The translations under genes and the position numbers were made by a program. From NCBI GenBank assembly GCA_937873305.1, contig CALMOM010000010.1:11824-55117 (forward strand): a DNA stretch of 43,294 bases. Direction: 5' to 3'. The notes beneath the pieces are model-generated. The model was not told where the DNA came from. It did no database searches and worked only from the letters and a program-made list of their open reading frames with translations. The stretch is from an uncultured Terriglobus sp. GTDB lineage: Bacteria; Acidobacteriota; Terriglobia; Terriglobales; Acidobacteriaceae. Below, piece after piece: positions 17,749-26,079 of this stretch; position 1 is the stretch's first letter, and each line of letters begins with the position of its first letter.

Positions 17749-19131
17749 ATGGCTGACATGCAATTGCACATGACCGCGCCCGTACGCACACCGCCGCCCC
17801 TGCCCGTGGAGGTGCGTCCGGCTGCACCGTCTGCGCCAGCGGCAACAGCCGCAGCGGAAAGCTCGCGCAACGCGCTCAAAACCGCCGTACACCACGAGCT
17901 CATCAAGCGTGTCGACCTGGACAAGCTGACCGACATGGGCGACGACCCCAGCGCGCGGCAGCGGCTGCTGCTGGTGGTCAGCCAACTGGTGGGCCAGCAG
18001 AGCACCCCACTGACCGCGTACGAGCGCGACGCGCTAGCGCAGGAGGTCATTGACGAAGTCTTTGGCTTGGGGCCGCTGGAGCCGCTGCTGCACGACGCCA
18101 CCGTCAGTGACATCCTGGTCAACACCTTCGACACTGTTTATGTCGAACGCAAGGGCCAGATCGAAAAGACCGCGGTGGTCTTTCGCGACAACGCGCACCT
18201 GATGCACATCATCGACAAGATTGTGTCTGCGGTGGGCCGGCGCATCGACGAGTCGTCGCCCATGGTGGACGCGCGGCTACTGGACGGCTCGCGTGTCAAC
18301 ATCGTTATTCCGCCGCTGGCCGTGGATGGCCCGCTCATCTCCATCCGGCGCTTCGGCTCGTCGCCACTGGGCGCGGAAGACCTGCTGCGGGTGCGTGCAC
18401 TGACGCCGCAGATGCTGGAGGTGCTGAACTGCGCGGTGCGTGCGCGGCTCAACATCATCGTGTCCGGCGGCACGGGCGCTGGTAAAACCACGCTGCTCAA
18501 CGTGCTCAGCGGCTTTATCTCGCCGGACGAGCGGGTGTGCACCATTGAGGATTCGGCCGAACTGCAGATCAAGCAGGAGCATGTGGTTCGGCTTGAGTGC
18601 CGGCCGCCCAACGTAGAGGGCAAGGGTGCCATTCGGCAGCGCGAGCTGGTCATCAACGCGCTCCGTATGCGGCCTGACCGCATCATCCTGGGCGAAATTC
18701 GTGGCGAAGAAGCGCTGGACATGCTGCAGGCCATGAACACGGGCCACGATGGCAGCATCACCACGGTGCACGCCAACACGCCGCGCGACGCCATCGCCCG
18801 CCTGGAAACCATGTCTATGATGGGCAGCGTGAGCCTGCCGGAAAAAGCGATTCGCGCGCAGATCTCAAGCGCTGTGCACCTGATCGTACAGGCTGCGCGT
18901 ATGAGCGACGTCAGCCGCCGCATCACGCACATCAGCGAGATCACCGGTGCGACCAACGAGGTGGTCAGCATGCAGGACATCTTTGTCTTTGAAAAGCAGG
19001 GCCTGGGACCGGGTGGCAAAGTCAAAGGCCGCTTTTACGCCACAGGCGTGGTGCCCAAGTTTGCGGAAAAGCTGAAGGCTGCAGGCATTCCCGTTCCACT
19101 CGACATCTTTACCCACTCCGCGGATGTGTGA
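17749..19131 (+). CDS. cpaF: Secretion ATPase CpaF/TadA
   Basis: This 460-residue cytoplasmic hexameric ATPase powers Flp pilus assembly and retraction. A Pro/Ala-rich N-terminus leads to the TadA N-domain ([12 protein letters not shown]) and the P-loop [10 protein letters not shown] (K246). The Asp box follows with [21 protein letters not shown] and the His box G-S-I-T-T-V-H-A-N. These are the standard blocks of the CpaF branch of the type II/IV secretion ATPases. TAGGA lies seven bases before ATG 17749. It is followed after three bases by tadB. Confidence 0.96.
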   Translation: MADMQLHMTAPVRTPPPLPVEVRPAAPSAPAATAAAESSRNALKTAVHHELIKRVDLDKLTDMGDDPSARQRLLLVVSQLVGQQSTPLTAYERDALAQEVIDEVFGLGPLEPLLHDATVSDILVNTFDTVYVERKGQIEKTAVVFRDNAHLMHIIDKIVSAVGRRIDESSPMVDARLLDGSRVNIVIPPLAVDGPLISIRRFGSSPLGAEDLLRVRALTPQMLEVLNCAVRARLNIIVSGGTGAGKTTLLNVLSGFISPDERVCTIEDSAELQIKQEHVVRLECRPPNVEGKGAIRQRELVINALRMRPDRIILGEIRGEEALDMLQAMNTGHDGSITTVHANTPRDAIARLETMSMMGSVSLPEKAIRAQISSAVHLIVQAARMSDVSRRITHISEITGATNEVVSMQDIFVFEKQGLGPGGKVKGRFYATGVVPKFAEKLKAAGIPVPLDIFTHSADV

Positions 19132-19134
19132 GCC

Positions 19135-20094
19135 ATGACGTTACAGGGTTCTGTTTTCGTTACGCTCTTTCTCGTGAGTTTTGCCGCGGCCTGGTACTCC
19201 ATTCGCCCGCGCAAGGCAAACAAAAAAGTGGTCAAGCGGCTGGGCGTCATTTACCGCGCACACAATCAAGCCGAAGTGGAGATGATCGAGCTGGGGCAGC
19301 GGGCCCGCAGGCTCTCAGACTCGATTGGCGATGCGTTCGCCAGGTTCAAGTTTTCCGAACACCTTGCGCAACTGATTTTGCACTCCGGCAGGCAGGACAC
19401 TGTCGGCTGGATTGTGCTGGTGAGCCTGGTGTGTGCAGCCGGCAGCTGCGCGATTGACTCGTACTTCCACCTGCCCGTCGCAATCATTGCGCTGGGCGTG
19501 GTGCAGGGCCTGTTTATGCCGTACCTGTGGCTGCGGCGCAAGAAGACAAAACGCCTGAAGCAATTTAACGAGGGCTTGCCCGATGCCACAGACCTAATGG
19601 CGCGCGCGCTGCGCGCCGGGCATTCCACCGGGTCGTGCATCGAGATCGTGGCAGAGCAAACGCGTGAGCCCATCGCGGGAGAGTTCGGCCGCTGCTTTCA
19701 GCGGCAGAAGTTTGGCATTCCGTTTCGCGATGCCCTGGTGGAGCTGGGGACCCGCATACCGTCCAAGGACTTGCAGTTCCTGATCACCGCCATCCTGGTG
19801 CAGAAAGAAACAGGTGGCGACCTGACCCAGATCCTGGATCGCACCACAAGCGTGATTCGCGAGCGCATCCGCATCGAGGGCGAAATCCGCAGCTATACCG
19901 CACAGGGCAGGCTCACAGGGTGGATTTTGTCAGGCTTTCCGCTGGCCATGATGTTGCTCATCAACTTGCTCTCACCCGGCTACACGCGTCCCCTCTTTGC
20001 CGAGCCGCTGGGGCAAAAGCTGCTGTACCTGGGAGTCGCCCTCATTGTGATTGGCGCGCTCATCATCCGCAAGATCGTCAACGTAAAAGTCTAG
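19135..20094 (+). CDS. tadB: Tad pilus inner-membrane platform protein TadB
   Basis: This 319-residue protein carries the type II secretion F-like domain. There is one N-terminal helix, two helices around 90-130 and C-terminal helices around 260-315. The cytoplasmic F domain includes F-N-E-G-L-P-D-A-T-D-L-M-A-R-A-L-R-A-G-H-S, then E-F-G-R-C-F-Q-R-Q-K-F-G and Q-K-E-T-G-G-D-L-T-Q-I-L. TadB and TadC together form the platform driven by CpaF. The gene begins three bases after the cpaF stop without its own clear ribosome-binding site, so coupled translation is likely. Confidence 0.95.
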   Translation: MTLQGSVFVTLFLVSFAAAWYSIRPRKANKKVVKRLGVIYRAHNQAEVEMIELGQRARRLSDSIGDAFARFKFSEHLAQLILHSGRQDTVGWIVLVSLVCAAGSCAIDSYFHLPVAIIALGVVQGLFMPYLWLRRKKTKRLKQFNEGLPDATDLMARALRAGHSTGSCIEIVAEQTREPIAGEFGRCFQRQKFGIPFRDALVELGTRIPSKDLQFLITAILVQKETGGDLTQILDRTTSVIRERIRIEGEIRSYTAQGRLTGWILSGFPLAMMLLINLLSPGYTRPLFAEPLGQKLLYLGVALIVIGALIIRKIVNVKV

Positions 20095-20116
20095 GAACAG
20101 GCGAGGAGTCCAGGCC

Positions 20117-21016
20117 TTGAACGCTCTGTTTTACCTCATGCTCGGCATGTCGATGTTTTGCCTGCTGGCAGTCGTCGGCATCGTCGTTGTCTCCCGGTCC
20201 ACCGCGATGTTGAACGCCCGTGCCTTTACCCAGATTGTGACGCCGCAGCGCACAGACCGCACAGCGGCTGCGAAAAAGACCGGCACACAGCTGCTGGACC
20301 TCGTCCGCAGGGGGCGTGCCAGCCTGCGTATGACGGAAGACCCGGTGCTGCTGCAGCAGTTTGAGGCGGCGGGCCTGCAGGGAACGGTGGGCCGCGATGT
20401 CTACTTCGCCGTGCGGCTCTGCGGTCCAGTAGTGCTGGGCGGAGTGGGTGCGTTGCTGGTACCGGCACACATCCTGGGCGGCGTCTGTGGTGCCGGCTTT
20501 GCCTACCTCCTGCCATCGTTCGTACTCGGGAGGTTGGTCAAGCGGCACCGGCAAAAGGTTCGCCTCGCCATCCCGGATGCCATCGACCTCCTGGTGATCT
20601 GCGTGGATGCCGGGCTCGGCATGGACCAGGCCATGGTGCGTGTGGGCGAAGAACTGCAAAACAGCCACCCCGCCATCGGCCATGAGTTCAACCTCATCAA
20701 CCGGGCGCAGCGGGCCGGTACCGTGCGGCTGGTGGCATGGCAGGACATGGCCAAACGCACGGGCATCCCGGAAACCGAAGCATTGGTGAACATGCTGTCG
20801 CAGACCGAGCGGTTCGGCACGCCCATCGCGCGCGCGTTGAGCAACTATGGCGATATTGTCCGCCAGAAGCGCAGGCAACGGGCAGAGGAGCTTGCTGCAA
20901 AAACCACCATTAAAATCATCTTTCCGCTGGTGTTCTTTATCTTTCCCTGCATCTTCATCGTGCTGCTGGGGCCGGCCGCGCTGGAGATTATGCAGGGCAT
21001 GGCGCACATGAAGTAG
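20117..21016 (+). CDS. tadC: Tad pilus inner-membrane platform protein TadC
   Basis: This 299-residue partner of TadB has the same F domain: A-I-P-D-A-I-D-L-L-V-I-C-V-D-A-G-L-G-M-D-Q-A (split at about residue 155-175), then F-N-L-I-N-R-A-Q-R-A-G and Q-T-E-R-F-G-T-P-I-A-R-A-L. Hydrophobic helices lie at the N-terminus, around 95-135 and at the C-terminus. Translation starts at TTG 20117, supported by GAGGAG nine bases upstream. The gene is 22 bases behind tadB; the pilin gene follows after a 136-base leader. Confidence 0.94.
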   Translation: MNALFYLMLGMSMFCLLAVVGIVVVSRSTAMLNARAFTQIVTPQRTDRTAAAKKTGTQLLDLVRRGRASLRMTEDPVLLQQFEAAGLQGTVGRDVYFAVRLCGPVVLGGVGALLVPAHILGGVCGAGFAYLLPSFVLGRLVKRHRQKVRLAIPDAIDLLVICVDAGLGMDQAMVRVGEELQNSHPAIGHEFNLINRAQRAGTVRLVAWQDMAKRTGIPETEALVNMLSQTERFGTPIARALSNYGDIVRQKRRQRAEELAAKTTIKIIFPLVFFIFPCIFIVLLGPAALEIMQGMAHMK

Positions 21017-21071
21017 CGTCTTCGGACACCTCGTCAAGCTTTGCAAGTGGGGGTCGATACAGGTGGTAACG

Positions 21072-21103
21072 GCAACGATCCACGCGGTTCAGTGATCGGT
21101 TGC
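21072..21103 (+). promoter_or_regulatory. Imperfect hairpin in the flp leader
   Basis: GCAACGATC (21072-21080) pairs with GATCGGTTGC (21094-21103) with one bulged G, and the loop is 13 bases. It sits 50 bases before the pilin start in the only sizeable gap of the right arm. It may act as an attenuator of read-through from tadC, or as the 5' stabiliser of an abundant pilin mRNA; neither is shown. Confidence 0.3.
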
Positions 21104-21152
21104 TTGCACGTAGACCGTCACGACTTCCACCCACACGTTCCAAGGAGAAACC

Positions 21153-21332
21153 ATGTCCCTCACCACTCTGCTTCGCTCTCTCGCCAACGACGAATCCGGC
21201 CAGAACCTGATTGAGTACGCCCTGGTCGCCGGCCTTGTCGGCCTGGCCGCCATCACCGCCATGACCAGCCTGGGCAGCGGCATCAGCACGGCGTTCACCA
21301 AGGTCGGCAATTCACTGTCGAGCGCAGTCTAG
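21153..21332 (+). CDS. flp: Flp-type (type IVb) pilin
   Basis: This 59-residue major pilin is missed by length cut-offs. The leader is L-L-R-S-L-A-N-D-E-S-G, followed by the processing site G-Q-N-L-I-E-Y-A-L (G16 with Glu21-Tyr22, the Flp signature). A hydrophobic helix runs V-A-G-L-V-G-L-A-A-I-T-A, and a short polar end closes the protein. An AAGGAG lies five bases before the ATG. CpaA should cleave after G16 and export uses CpaF/TadB/TadC. Unusually, flp comes last in the arm rather than first. A GC-rich hairpin follows the gene, consistent with a separately stabilised, highly expressed message. Confidence 0.95.
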   Translation: MSLTTLLRSLANDESGQNLIEYALVAGLVGLAAITAMTSLGSGISTAFTKVGNSLSSAV

Positions 21333-21344
21333 TCTCGCTCCACG

Positions 21345-21367
21345 GGGCGGGTCCCCAAGGCCCGCCC
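21345..21367 (+). terminator. GC-rich hairpin after flp, possible terminator or stabiliser
   Basis: GGGCGGG (21345-21351) pairs with CCCGCCC (21361-21367) around a nine-base loop, 12 bases after the flp stop. No U-run follows, so partial termination or protection of the pilin mRNA 3' end is more likely than complete termination. Confidence 0.4.
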
Positions 21368-21422
21368 GCTCCACCCCGGCACAGAGCAGTACCCTGCGAC
21401 ACAGAGGCAACAGGAGGCACAC

Positions 21423-21509
21423 ATGGCACACATCTTCGGTCTTGACGCGATCTGGCTTCTGGTCGTTCCCTGCGTGGTCACCATTGTCGGCCTTCATTGC
21501 CATCAATAG
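21423..21509 (+). CDS. 28-residue hydrophobic peptide gene behind flp
   Basis: This small ORF begins at ATG 21423 with an optimal AGGAGG five bases upstream, the strongest Shine-Dalgarno of the Tad locus. It encodes M-A-H-I-F-G-L-D, then a hydrophobic run A-I-W-L-L-V-V-P-C-V-V-T-I-V-G-L, and ends H-C-H-Q. The run is about 16 residues, enough for one membrane span. Two Cys and three His near the ends could bind a metal or haem, but this is only a guess. It lies between flp and the DUF192-GT87 gene, whose start is 28 bases beyond its stop. No family is recognised. It could be a pilus accessory peptide or a leader peptide coupling translation of the next gene. Confidence 0.6.
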   Translation: MAHIFGLDAIWLLVVPCVVTIVGLHCHQ

Positions 21510-21537
21510 CAGCGGCGATACCGACGCAGCACGCAAA

Positions 21538-23193
21538 ATGGCCATGAGCACACACCCTCCGTTCCTGCTGCGGAACGCAACGCAAGGAAACACGCTTTGC
21601 GGCACCCTGGAGCCTGCCACAACTTTTTGGCAGCGCACGCGCGGTCTGCTGGGCCATGCAGAGCAAGAGCGTGGCGACGGTCTTCTGCTCTTGCCGTCGA
21701 GCGGTATCCACACCTTTGGCATGGGCTACACGATCGATGTGGTTTTTCTCAACAAATCCTTGCAGGTGCTGCGCATCTGCAGCAGCGTGCCACCATGGAG
21801 GGTACGCCTGCCCGCCCGCACCACGCACTGCGTGCTGGAAATGCGCAAGGGCGAGGCAGAACGCACGGGACTGGCGGTAGGCGACCGGCTCCAATTGCAG
21901 GGGTCAGAGACATCGGCATCGCTGATTGCGGAGTCCCAGGCTTCGCTGACACCGTCGTCGCAGCCGCGTCAGATTCTGTGGGTGCTGCTCGCAGTGCTGT
22001 TGAGTGTGCAAGCCATGCTGTGCTGGACGGCGCGCAAGGCTTCAACGGAAGGCCGCGTAGACCTGCGGGCCTATTACGCAGCCGGGGCCGACGCCCGCTT
22101 CCACGGCTTTCACGGGCTCTACAACGATGCCGCGGAGCAGCATACGCAACAGGTGCTCTTTCACGACGGCTGGCGCACCCTGCACTTTCTATATCCGCCC
22201 TTTGCCGTAGTACCGTACGCAGTGCTTGCGCGCCTGCCGTACGGGTTGGCCTTTGTGCTGGTCGCGCTTGGCAGCGTGGCCTTTCTGGCAGCGTCTACCG
22301 TCTTGCTCTCGCGTACATGTCCGCCCGGAGAAGTTTCGCCAGTGGTACTGGGTCTGTGTGCCCTCTGTGCGTTTCCCAGCGTTATGGCTTTAATACAGGG
22401 ACAACTTTCCTTTGTTTTGCTGCTGGTGCTTACGGGCTTTTATTGCCTGGAGCGTCGCGGTATGCACGTGCTGGCGGGTGTGTGCCTGGCCATGTGCATG
22501 GTCAAGATTCAGGTGGCATTGCCCATTGCAGTGCTATACCTCGCGTGGCGCCGGTACCGTGTGGTCGCGGGGTTCGCTGCAGGGACTGCTGTGCTCGCCG
22601 CCGTCAGCTTGGCCCTGGTGGGGATAGCGGGTTTGCAAAACTATGCCGCGCGCCTGCAGGGCATGGGTGCCGTTACGATGCAAGACGGTGCCCTTGCACT
22701 TGCTCGCTACGGGGTACACACCGCCACCGAACCGAATCTGCACGGCATGGCCGTGTTTCTTCTGGGCGATGGCGCAGGCAGCGCGCTGCTGACGCTGCTG
22801 CTGTCCGCCGGGGTGCTGGTGTGGAGTGCGCGTCAGGCCGCCTCCATAGGCACGGCTGTGTGCGCTGCCCTGCTGCTCAGCTACCATCTGCTGCCATACG
22901 ACCTTGTACTGCTGCTGCTGCCCATGGCCCTTGGGGCGATGCAGCTGCTGCCCATGGACTCTGCCGGACGGCTGCCGATGCAGCGCTCCCCAGCGCTGTG
23001 GCTTCTGGCGGGCAGCATGCTGCTGCTGAACGCACCCGTTGCCGCGTTTCTGATGCTGCACAATGCCATGACCTGGTACGTGCTGGCCAGCGTAGCGATG
23101 CTCTTGGTTTCGGCTTACGCTGAGCGACCGGTAACGATCAAGTCCGCGCTCGCCGCACCTCACCCCGCGCCAACACTGGCCTTGGTGCCCTGA
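21538..23193 (+). CDS. DUF192 domain fused to a GT87-like membrane glycosyltransferase
   Basis: This 551-residue protein has two parts. Residues about 10-122 are a DUF192 domain: T-R-G-L-L-G-H, G-I-H-T-F-G-M-G-Y-T-I-D-V-V-F-L-N, and E-R-T-G-L-A-V-G-D-R-L-Q-L. From about 144 on there are ten or so hydrophobic helices with the GT87 (DUF2029) start pattern V-D-L-R-A-Y-Y-A-A-G-A and L-Y-P-P-F-A, typical of polyprenyl-phosphate-dependent mannosyl/arabinosyl-type transferases. The Asp after the first helix would be catalytic. ATG 21538 is chosen; the frame is open to TTG 21442 inside the small peptide gene. No strong ribosome-binding site precedes it, so coupling to that ORF is possible. The last 34 bases overlap the convergent DUF2147 gene. 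Confidence 0.85.
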   Translation: MAMSTHPPFLLRNATQGNTLCGTLEPATTFWQRTRGLLGHAEQERGDGLLLLPSSGIHTFGMGYTIDVVFLNKSLQVLRICSSVPPWRVRLPARTTHCVLEMRKGEAERTGLAVGDRLQLQGSETSASLIAESQASLTPSSQPRQILWVLLAVLLSVQAMLCWTARKASTEGRVDLRAYYAAGADARFHGFHGLYNDAAEQHTQQVLFHDGWRTLHFLYPPFAVVPYAVLARLPYGLAFVLVALGSVAFLAASTVLLSRTCPPGEVSPVVLGLCALCAFPSVMALIQGQLSFVLLLVLTGFYCLERRGMHVLAGVCLAMCMVKIQVALPIAVLYLAWRRYRVVAGFAAGTAVLAAVSLALVGIAGLQNYAARLQGMGAVTMQDGALALARYGVHTATEPNLHGMAVFLLGDGAGSALLTLLLSAGVLVWSARQAASIGTAVCAALLLSYHLLPYDLVLLLLPMALGAMQLLPMDSAGRLPMQRSPALWLLAGSMLLLNAPVAAFLMLHNAMTWYVLASVAMLLVSAYAERPVTIKSALAAPHPAPTLALVP

Positions 23194-23771
23194 GCCTTGC
23201 GCCTCTGTTTCGGCCTCCTATGCTTCCGTTGCCGATGCACGACAGTGGGTGCGGCATTCGAGGTGGCAGGTGCGGAGGGTGCAAGCTCGGTTGGCAAGGA
23301 TGGCGGCACCTGTGGTTTGGCGGGCGCGACACTTCCGCAGACCGCCACCGGTTCGCGGATGCGCTCCCAACGCGCGGTGCGGCCCAGCAGGCTGACGCCC
23401 AGGTAGCCACGCAGCAGCAGAACGTCGCCTTTGCTGGTCATGCTGCCCTTGTACGTCTTGCCCGACCGTGGGTCATACAGATGGCCACCTTCGGCCTTGT
23501 CGAAATTGGACCCGTGAAAGCCTTCCCCAATCTGCAGCCCGCAAAGAGCACGCATACGCAGCGCGGCATTGGGATTGTTGGTGTCCAGGCGCGCGGCAGT
23601 CTCATTGCCGGTACTCAGCACCTTCGCGCACAAGGAGCCGCCACACGGGGTAATGCTGATGACGGAGTTTTCTGGCCCGCGCCAGGTGCCAACCACGCCG
23701 CTATCCGCAGCATGCAGTACCGGTGCAGAAAGTCCACAGACAGCCATCACGAACCACGCGGCAAGTCTCAT
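23160..23771 (-). CDS. Secreted DUF2147 protein
   Basis: This 203-residue protein has an N-terminal signal peptide (A-A-W-F-V-M-A-V-C-G-L, cleavage near L-H-A-A-D). The DUF2147 domain covers about 25-135: V-G-T-W-R-G-P-E-N, I-S-I-T-P-C-G-G-S-L-C-A-K-V, G-K-T-Y-K-G-S-M and L-R-G-Y-L-G-V-S-L-L-G-R-T-A-R-W-E-R. This lipocalin-like family is periplasmic and of unknown function. The tail (150-203) is Pro/Ala-rich and then strongly basic, perhaps for cell-wall contact. A GGAGGAG precedes the ATG. Its 3' end overlaps the 3' end of the GT87 gene on the other strand. Confidence 0.88.
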   Translation of the reverse strand: MRLAAWFVMAVCGLSAPVLHAADSGVVGTWRGPENSVISITPCGGSLCAKVLSTGNETAARLDTNNPNAALRMRALCGLQIGEGFHGSNFDKAEGGHLYDPRSGKTYKGSMTSKGDVLLLRGYLGVSLLGRTARWERIREPVAVCGSVAPAKPQVPPSLPTELAPSAPATSNAAPTVVHRQRKHRRPKQRRKAQGTKASVGAG

Positions 23772-23905
23772 CCGGTCTCCTCCACTTCAGGATGTTAGGC
23801 AGCCATGGCGCAGGGCCAAAACCAACACAGATGCATTGCACGCTTAAGGAACGTCGTCGTGCCGTTTAAACGCTACTCTAATCGGATAAAAGCTCCGGCA
23901 TTTAT

Positions 23906-26038
23906 TTACAGACCGCTACTCCTCGTCTGCACTAACGTGCCTGTGCGTGAGACGAAGTCCTGCAGGTTGACGGAACCTTCGTCGCCCTTGCCGCGGGTGC
24001 GCACGCTGACCGCGCCCGCCTCGGCTTCCTTGTCGCCCATCACTAGGATGAACGGCACCTTTTGCAGGCCGAACTCGCGAATCTTCGCGTTCATCTTCTC
24101 GTTGCGGCTGTCCAGTTCCACGCGCAGACCCGCGGCTTCCAGGTCCGCCTTGACCTTGTTGGCGTAGGCGAGGTGCTTTTCGCTGATGGGCACAAGGCCG
24201 ATTTGCACCGGTGCCAGCCATAGCGGAAATGCACCCGCGTAGTGCTCGATGAGCACGCCGAAGAAGCGTTCGACAGAGCCGAACAGTGCGCGGTGCACCA
24301 TCACCGGCTGGTGCTTTTCGCCGTCTTCGCCGGTGTACTCCAGCTCGAAGCGCTTGGGCAGGTTGAAGTCGAACTGCACCGTGGAAAGCTGCCACAGGCG
24401 GCCCAGCACATCGACCAGCTTGACGTCGATTTTGGGGCCATAGAACGCGGCTTCGCCCGGGATTTCCTTGTACGCGATGCCCTTGCGCTCCAGCGCGGAC
24501 TTGAGGCCGTTGACGGCCAGCGCCCAGTCTTCCGGCGCGCCCACGTAGTGCGCCGCGTCGTTCGGGTCCCAGGTCGATAGCTCCACCTTGAACTCCTGAA
24601 AGCCGAAGGTGTGCAGGACAGATTCGGCAAACTCCACGCAGGCAACGACCTCGTCCTCAATCTGGTCGCGCGTGCAGAAGATGTGGGCATCGTCCTGCGT
24701 AAAGCCACGCACACGCAGCAGGCCGTGCATGGTGCCGCTGCGTTCGTAGCGGTACACGTTGCCCAGCTCGGCATAGCGCACGGGCAGGTCGCGGTAGCTC
24801 TTGGGGCTGTTCTTGTAGATCAGGATGTGGCCGGGGCAGTTCATCGGCTTCAGCCGGTACTCGGCGTCATCCAGTTCCATGGGCGCGTACATGTTGTCGC
24901 CGTAGAAGCCCTCGTGCCCGCTCACCTGCCATAGCTCGCGCTTCATCACATGCGGCGTGCTGACCAGTTCAAAGCCGCGGCGCAGGCACTCGTTGCGCAT
25001 CCAGTCTTCCATCGTTTTGCGGATGATGGCGCCGCGCGGATGCCAGAAGATGAGGCCGGAACCCGCAAGCTCCTGGATGGAGAACAGGTCGAGCTGCTTG
25101 CCCAGCACGCGGTGGTCGCGCGCCTTGACCTCTTCCAGGTGCTTGAAGTGTGCATCGAGTTCCTTCTTCTGGAAGAACGCCGTGCCGTAGATGCGCTGTA
25201 GCTGCGGATTCTTTTCGTCGCCCAGCCAGTACGCACCCGCAATGCTCATCACCTTGAAGGCGCGCACGCGGCCCGTGGTGGGCACATGCGGCCCACGGCA
25301 AAAGTCGAGGAACTCACCATTCCGGTAGAAGCTGACGTTCTCGCCCGGCACGGTGAACTTCGTGATGAAGTGCACCTTCATAAAGTCGCCCTGCTGCTCG
25401 TACCCGCGCAGTGCTTCCTCGTGCAAAATGTACTCGTGGCGGAAGGGCTCATTGCGCGCGACCACCTCGGCCATCTTCAGTTCGATGGCCGCCAGATCTT
25501 CCGGCGTAAAGGGCTTTTCGCGCAGAATGTCGTAAAAGAATCCGCTGTCCGTCGCGGGGCCGTGACCCAGCTTGACCTCGGGATACAGCTCGGTAATCGC
25601 GGTCGCCATCACGTGTGCGGCGCTGTGTCGAACGACGCGCAGCGACTCCGCGTCCTGCTCTTTTAAGAGCCACAGGTGCACGTCCTCATGCAGCGGTTCT
25701 GCAAGGTCCACCAGACGCTCTGCACTTGCGGCTGCGGCGTACATGCTCTCCTCGGTTGCTGCACCGCGGTGGCCTGCGTCCGTCTGTTCTTCCGCGCCAT
25801 CGGTCGTTGGCTCGCTGCCGGTGGTGCGGATTTTTGCAACGACAACGGCCTCCGCCAGCTTGGGCGAAATGCCATGCGCAATGGCAAAGGGTGTGGTGCC
25901 CGCGGGCACTTGGCGCACGCTGCCGTCGGGCAGGGTAATGTTGATGTTCGGTGAGGACTCGTTCACATGCAACAGGATACCGCCGCTGAGCGGCTGCCAC
26001 GTAGCTGATGCGATTCGGGTCTCAGGAAGCGCGGCCAT
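23906..26038 (-). CDS. thrS: Threonyl-tRNA synthetase
   Basis: This 710-residue class II synthetase charges tRNA-Thr. In order it has a TGS domain (from L-P-D-G-S-V-R-Q) and the editing domain with R-H-S-A-A-H (H128, H132) and C-R-G-P-H-V-P. The catalytic core follows with M-N-C-P-G-H, R-Y-E-R-S-G-T-M-H-G-L-L-R-V-R-G-F-T-Q-D-D (split across motif 2), and motif 3 near V-H-R-A-L-F-G-S-V-E-R. The anticodon-binding domain contains K-V-P-F-I-L-V-M-G-D-K-E. It is about 70 residues longer than usual: roughly 37 Thr/Ala/Glu-rich residues interrupt the TGS domain (coding bases 25721-25831) and about 20 extend the N-terminus. ATG 26038 is chosen; the frame also offers 26086 and GTG 25966. Its 5' region lies next to a divergent cupin gene at 26080. 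Confidence 0.95.
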   Translation of the reverse strand: MAALPETRIASATWQPLSGGILLHVNESSPNINITLPDGSVRQVPAGTTPFAIAHGISPKLAEAVVVAKIRTTGSEPTTDGAEEQTDAGHRGAATEESMYAAAASAERLVDLAEPLHEDVHLWLLKEQDAESLRVVRHSAAHVMATAITELYPEVKLGHGPATDSGFFYDILREKPFTPEDLAAIELKMAEVVARNEPFRHEYILHEEALRGYEQQGDFMKVHFITKFTVPGENVSFYRNGEFLDFCRGPHVPTTGRVRAFKVMSIAGAYWLGDEKNPQLQRIYGTAFFQKKELDAHFKHLEEVKARDHRVLGKQLDLFSIQELAGSGLIFWHPRGAIIRKTMEDWMRNECLRRGFELVSTPHVMKRELWQVSGHEGFYGDNMYAPMELDDAEYRLKPMNCPGHILIYKNSPKSYRDLPVRYAELGNVYRYERSGTMHGLLRVRGFTQDDAHIFCTRDQIEDEVVACVEFAESVLHTFGFQEFKVELSTWDPNDAAHYVGAPEDWALAVNGLKSALERKGIAYKEIPGEAAFYGPKIDVKLVDVLGRLWQLSTVQFDFNLPKRFELEYTGEDGEKHQPVMVHRALFGSVERFFGVLIEHYAGAFPLWLAPVQIGLVPISEKHLAYANKVKADLEAAGLRVELDSRNEKMNAKIREFGLQKVPFILVMGDKEAEAGAVSVRTRGKGDEGSVNLQDFVSRTGTLVQTRSSGL

Positions 26039-26079
26039 CCTGGGCAGACACGTCTCTGGCCTTGTATGCTGCTGACGCC

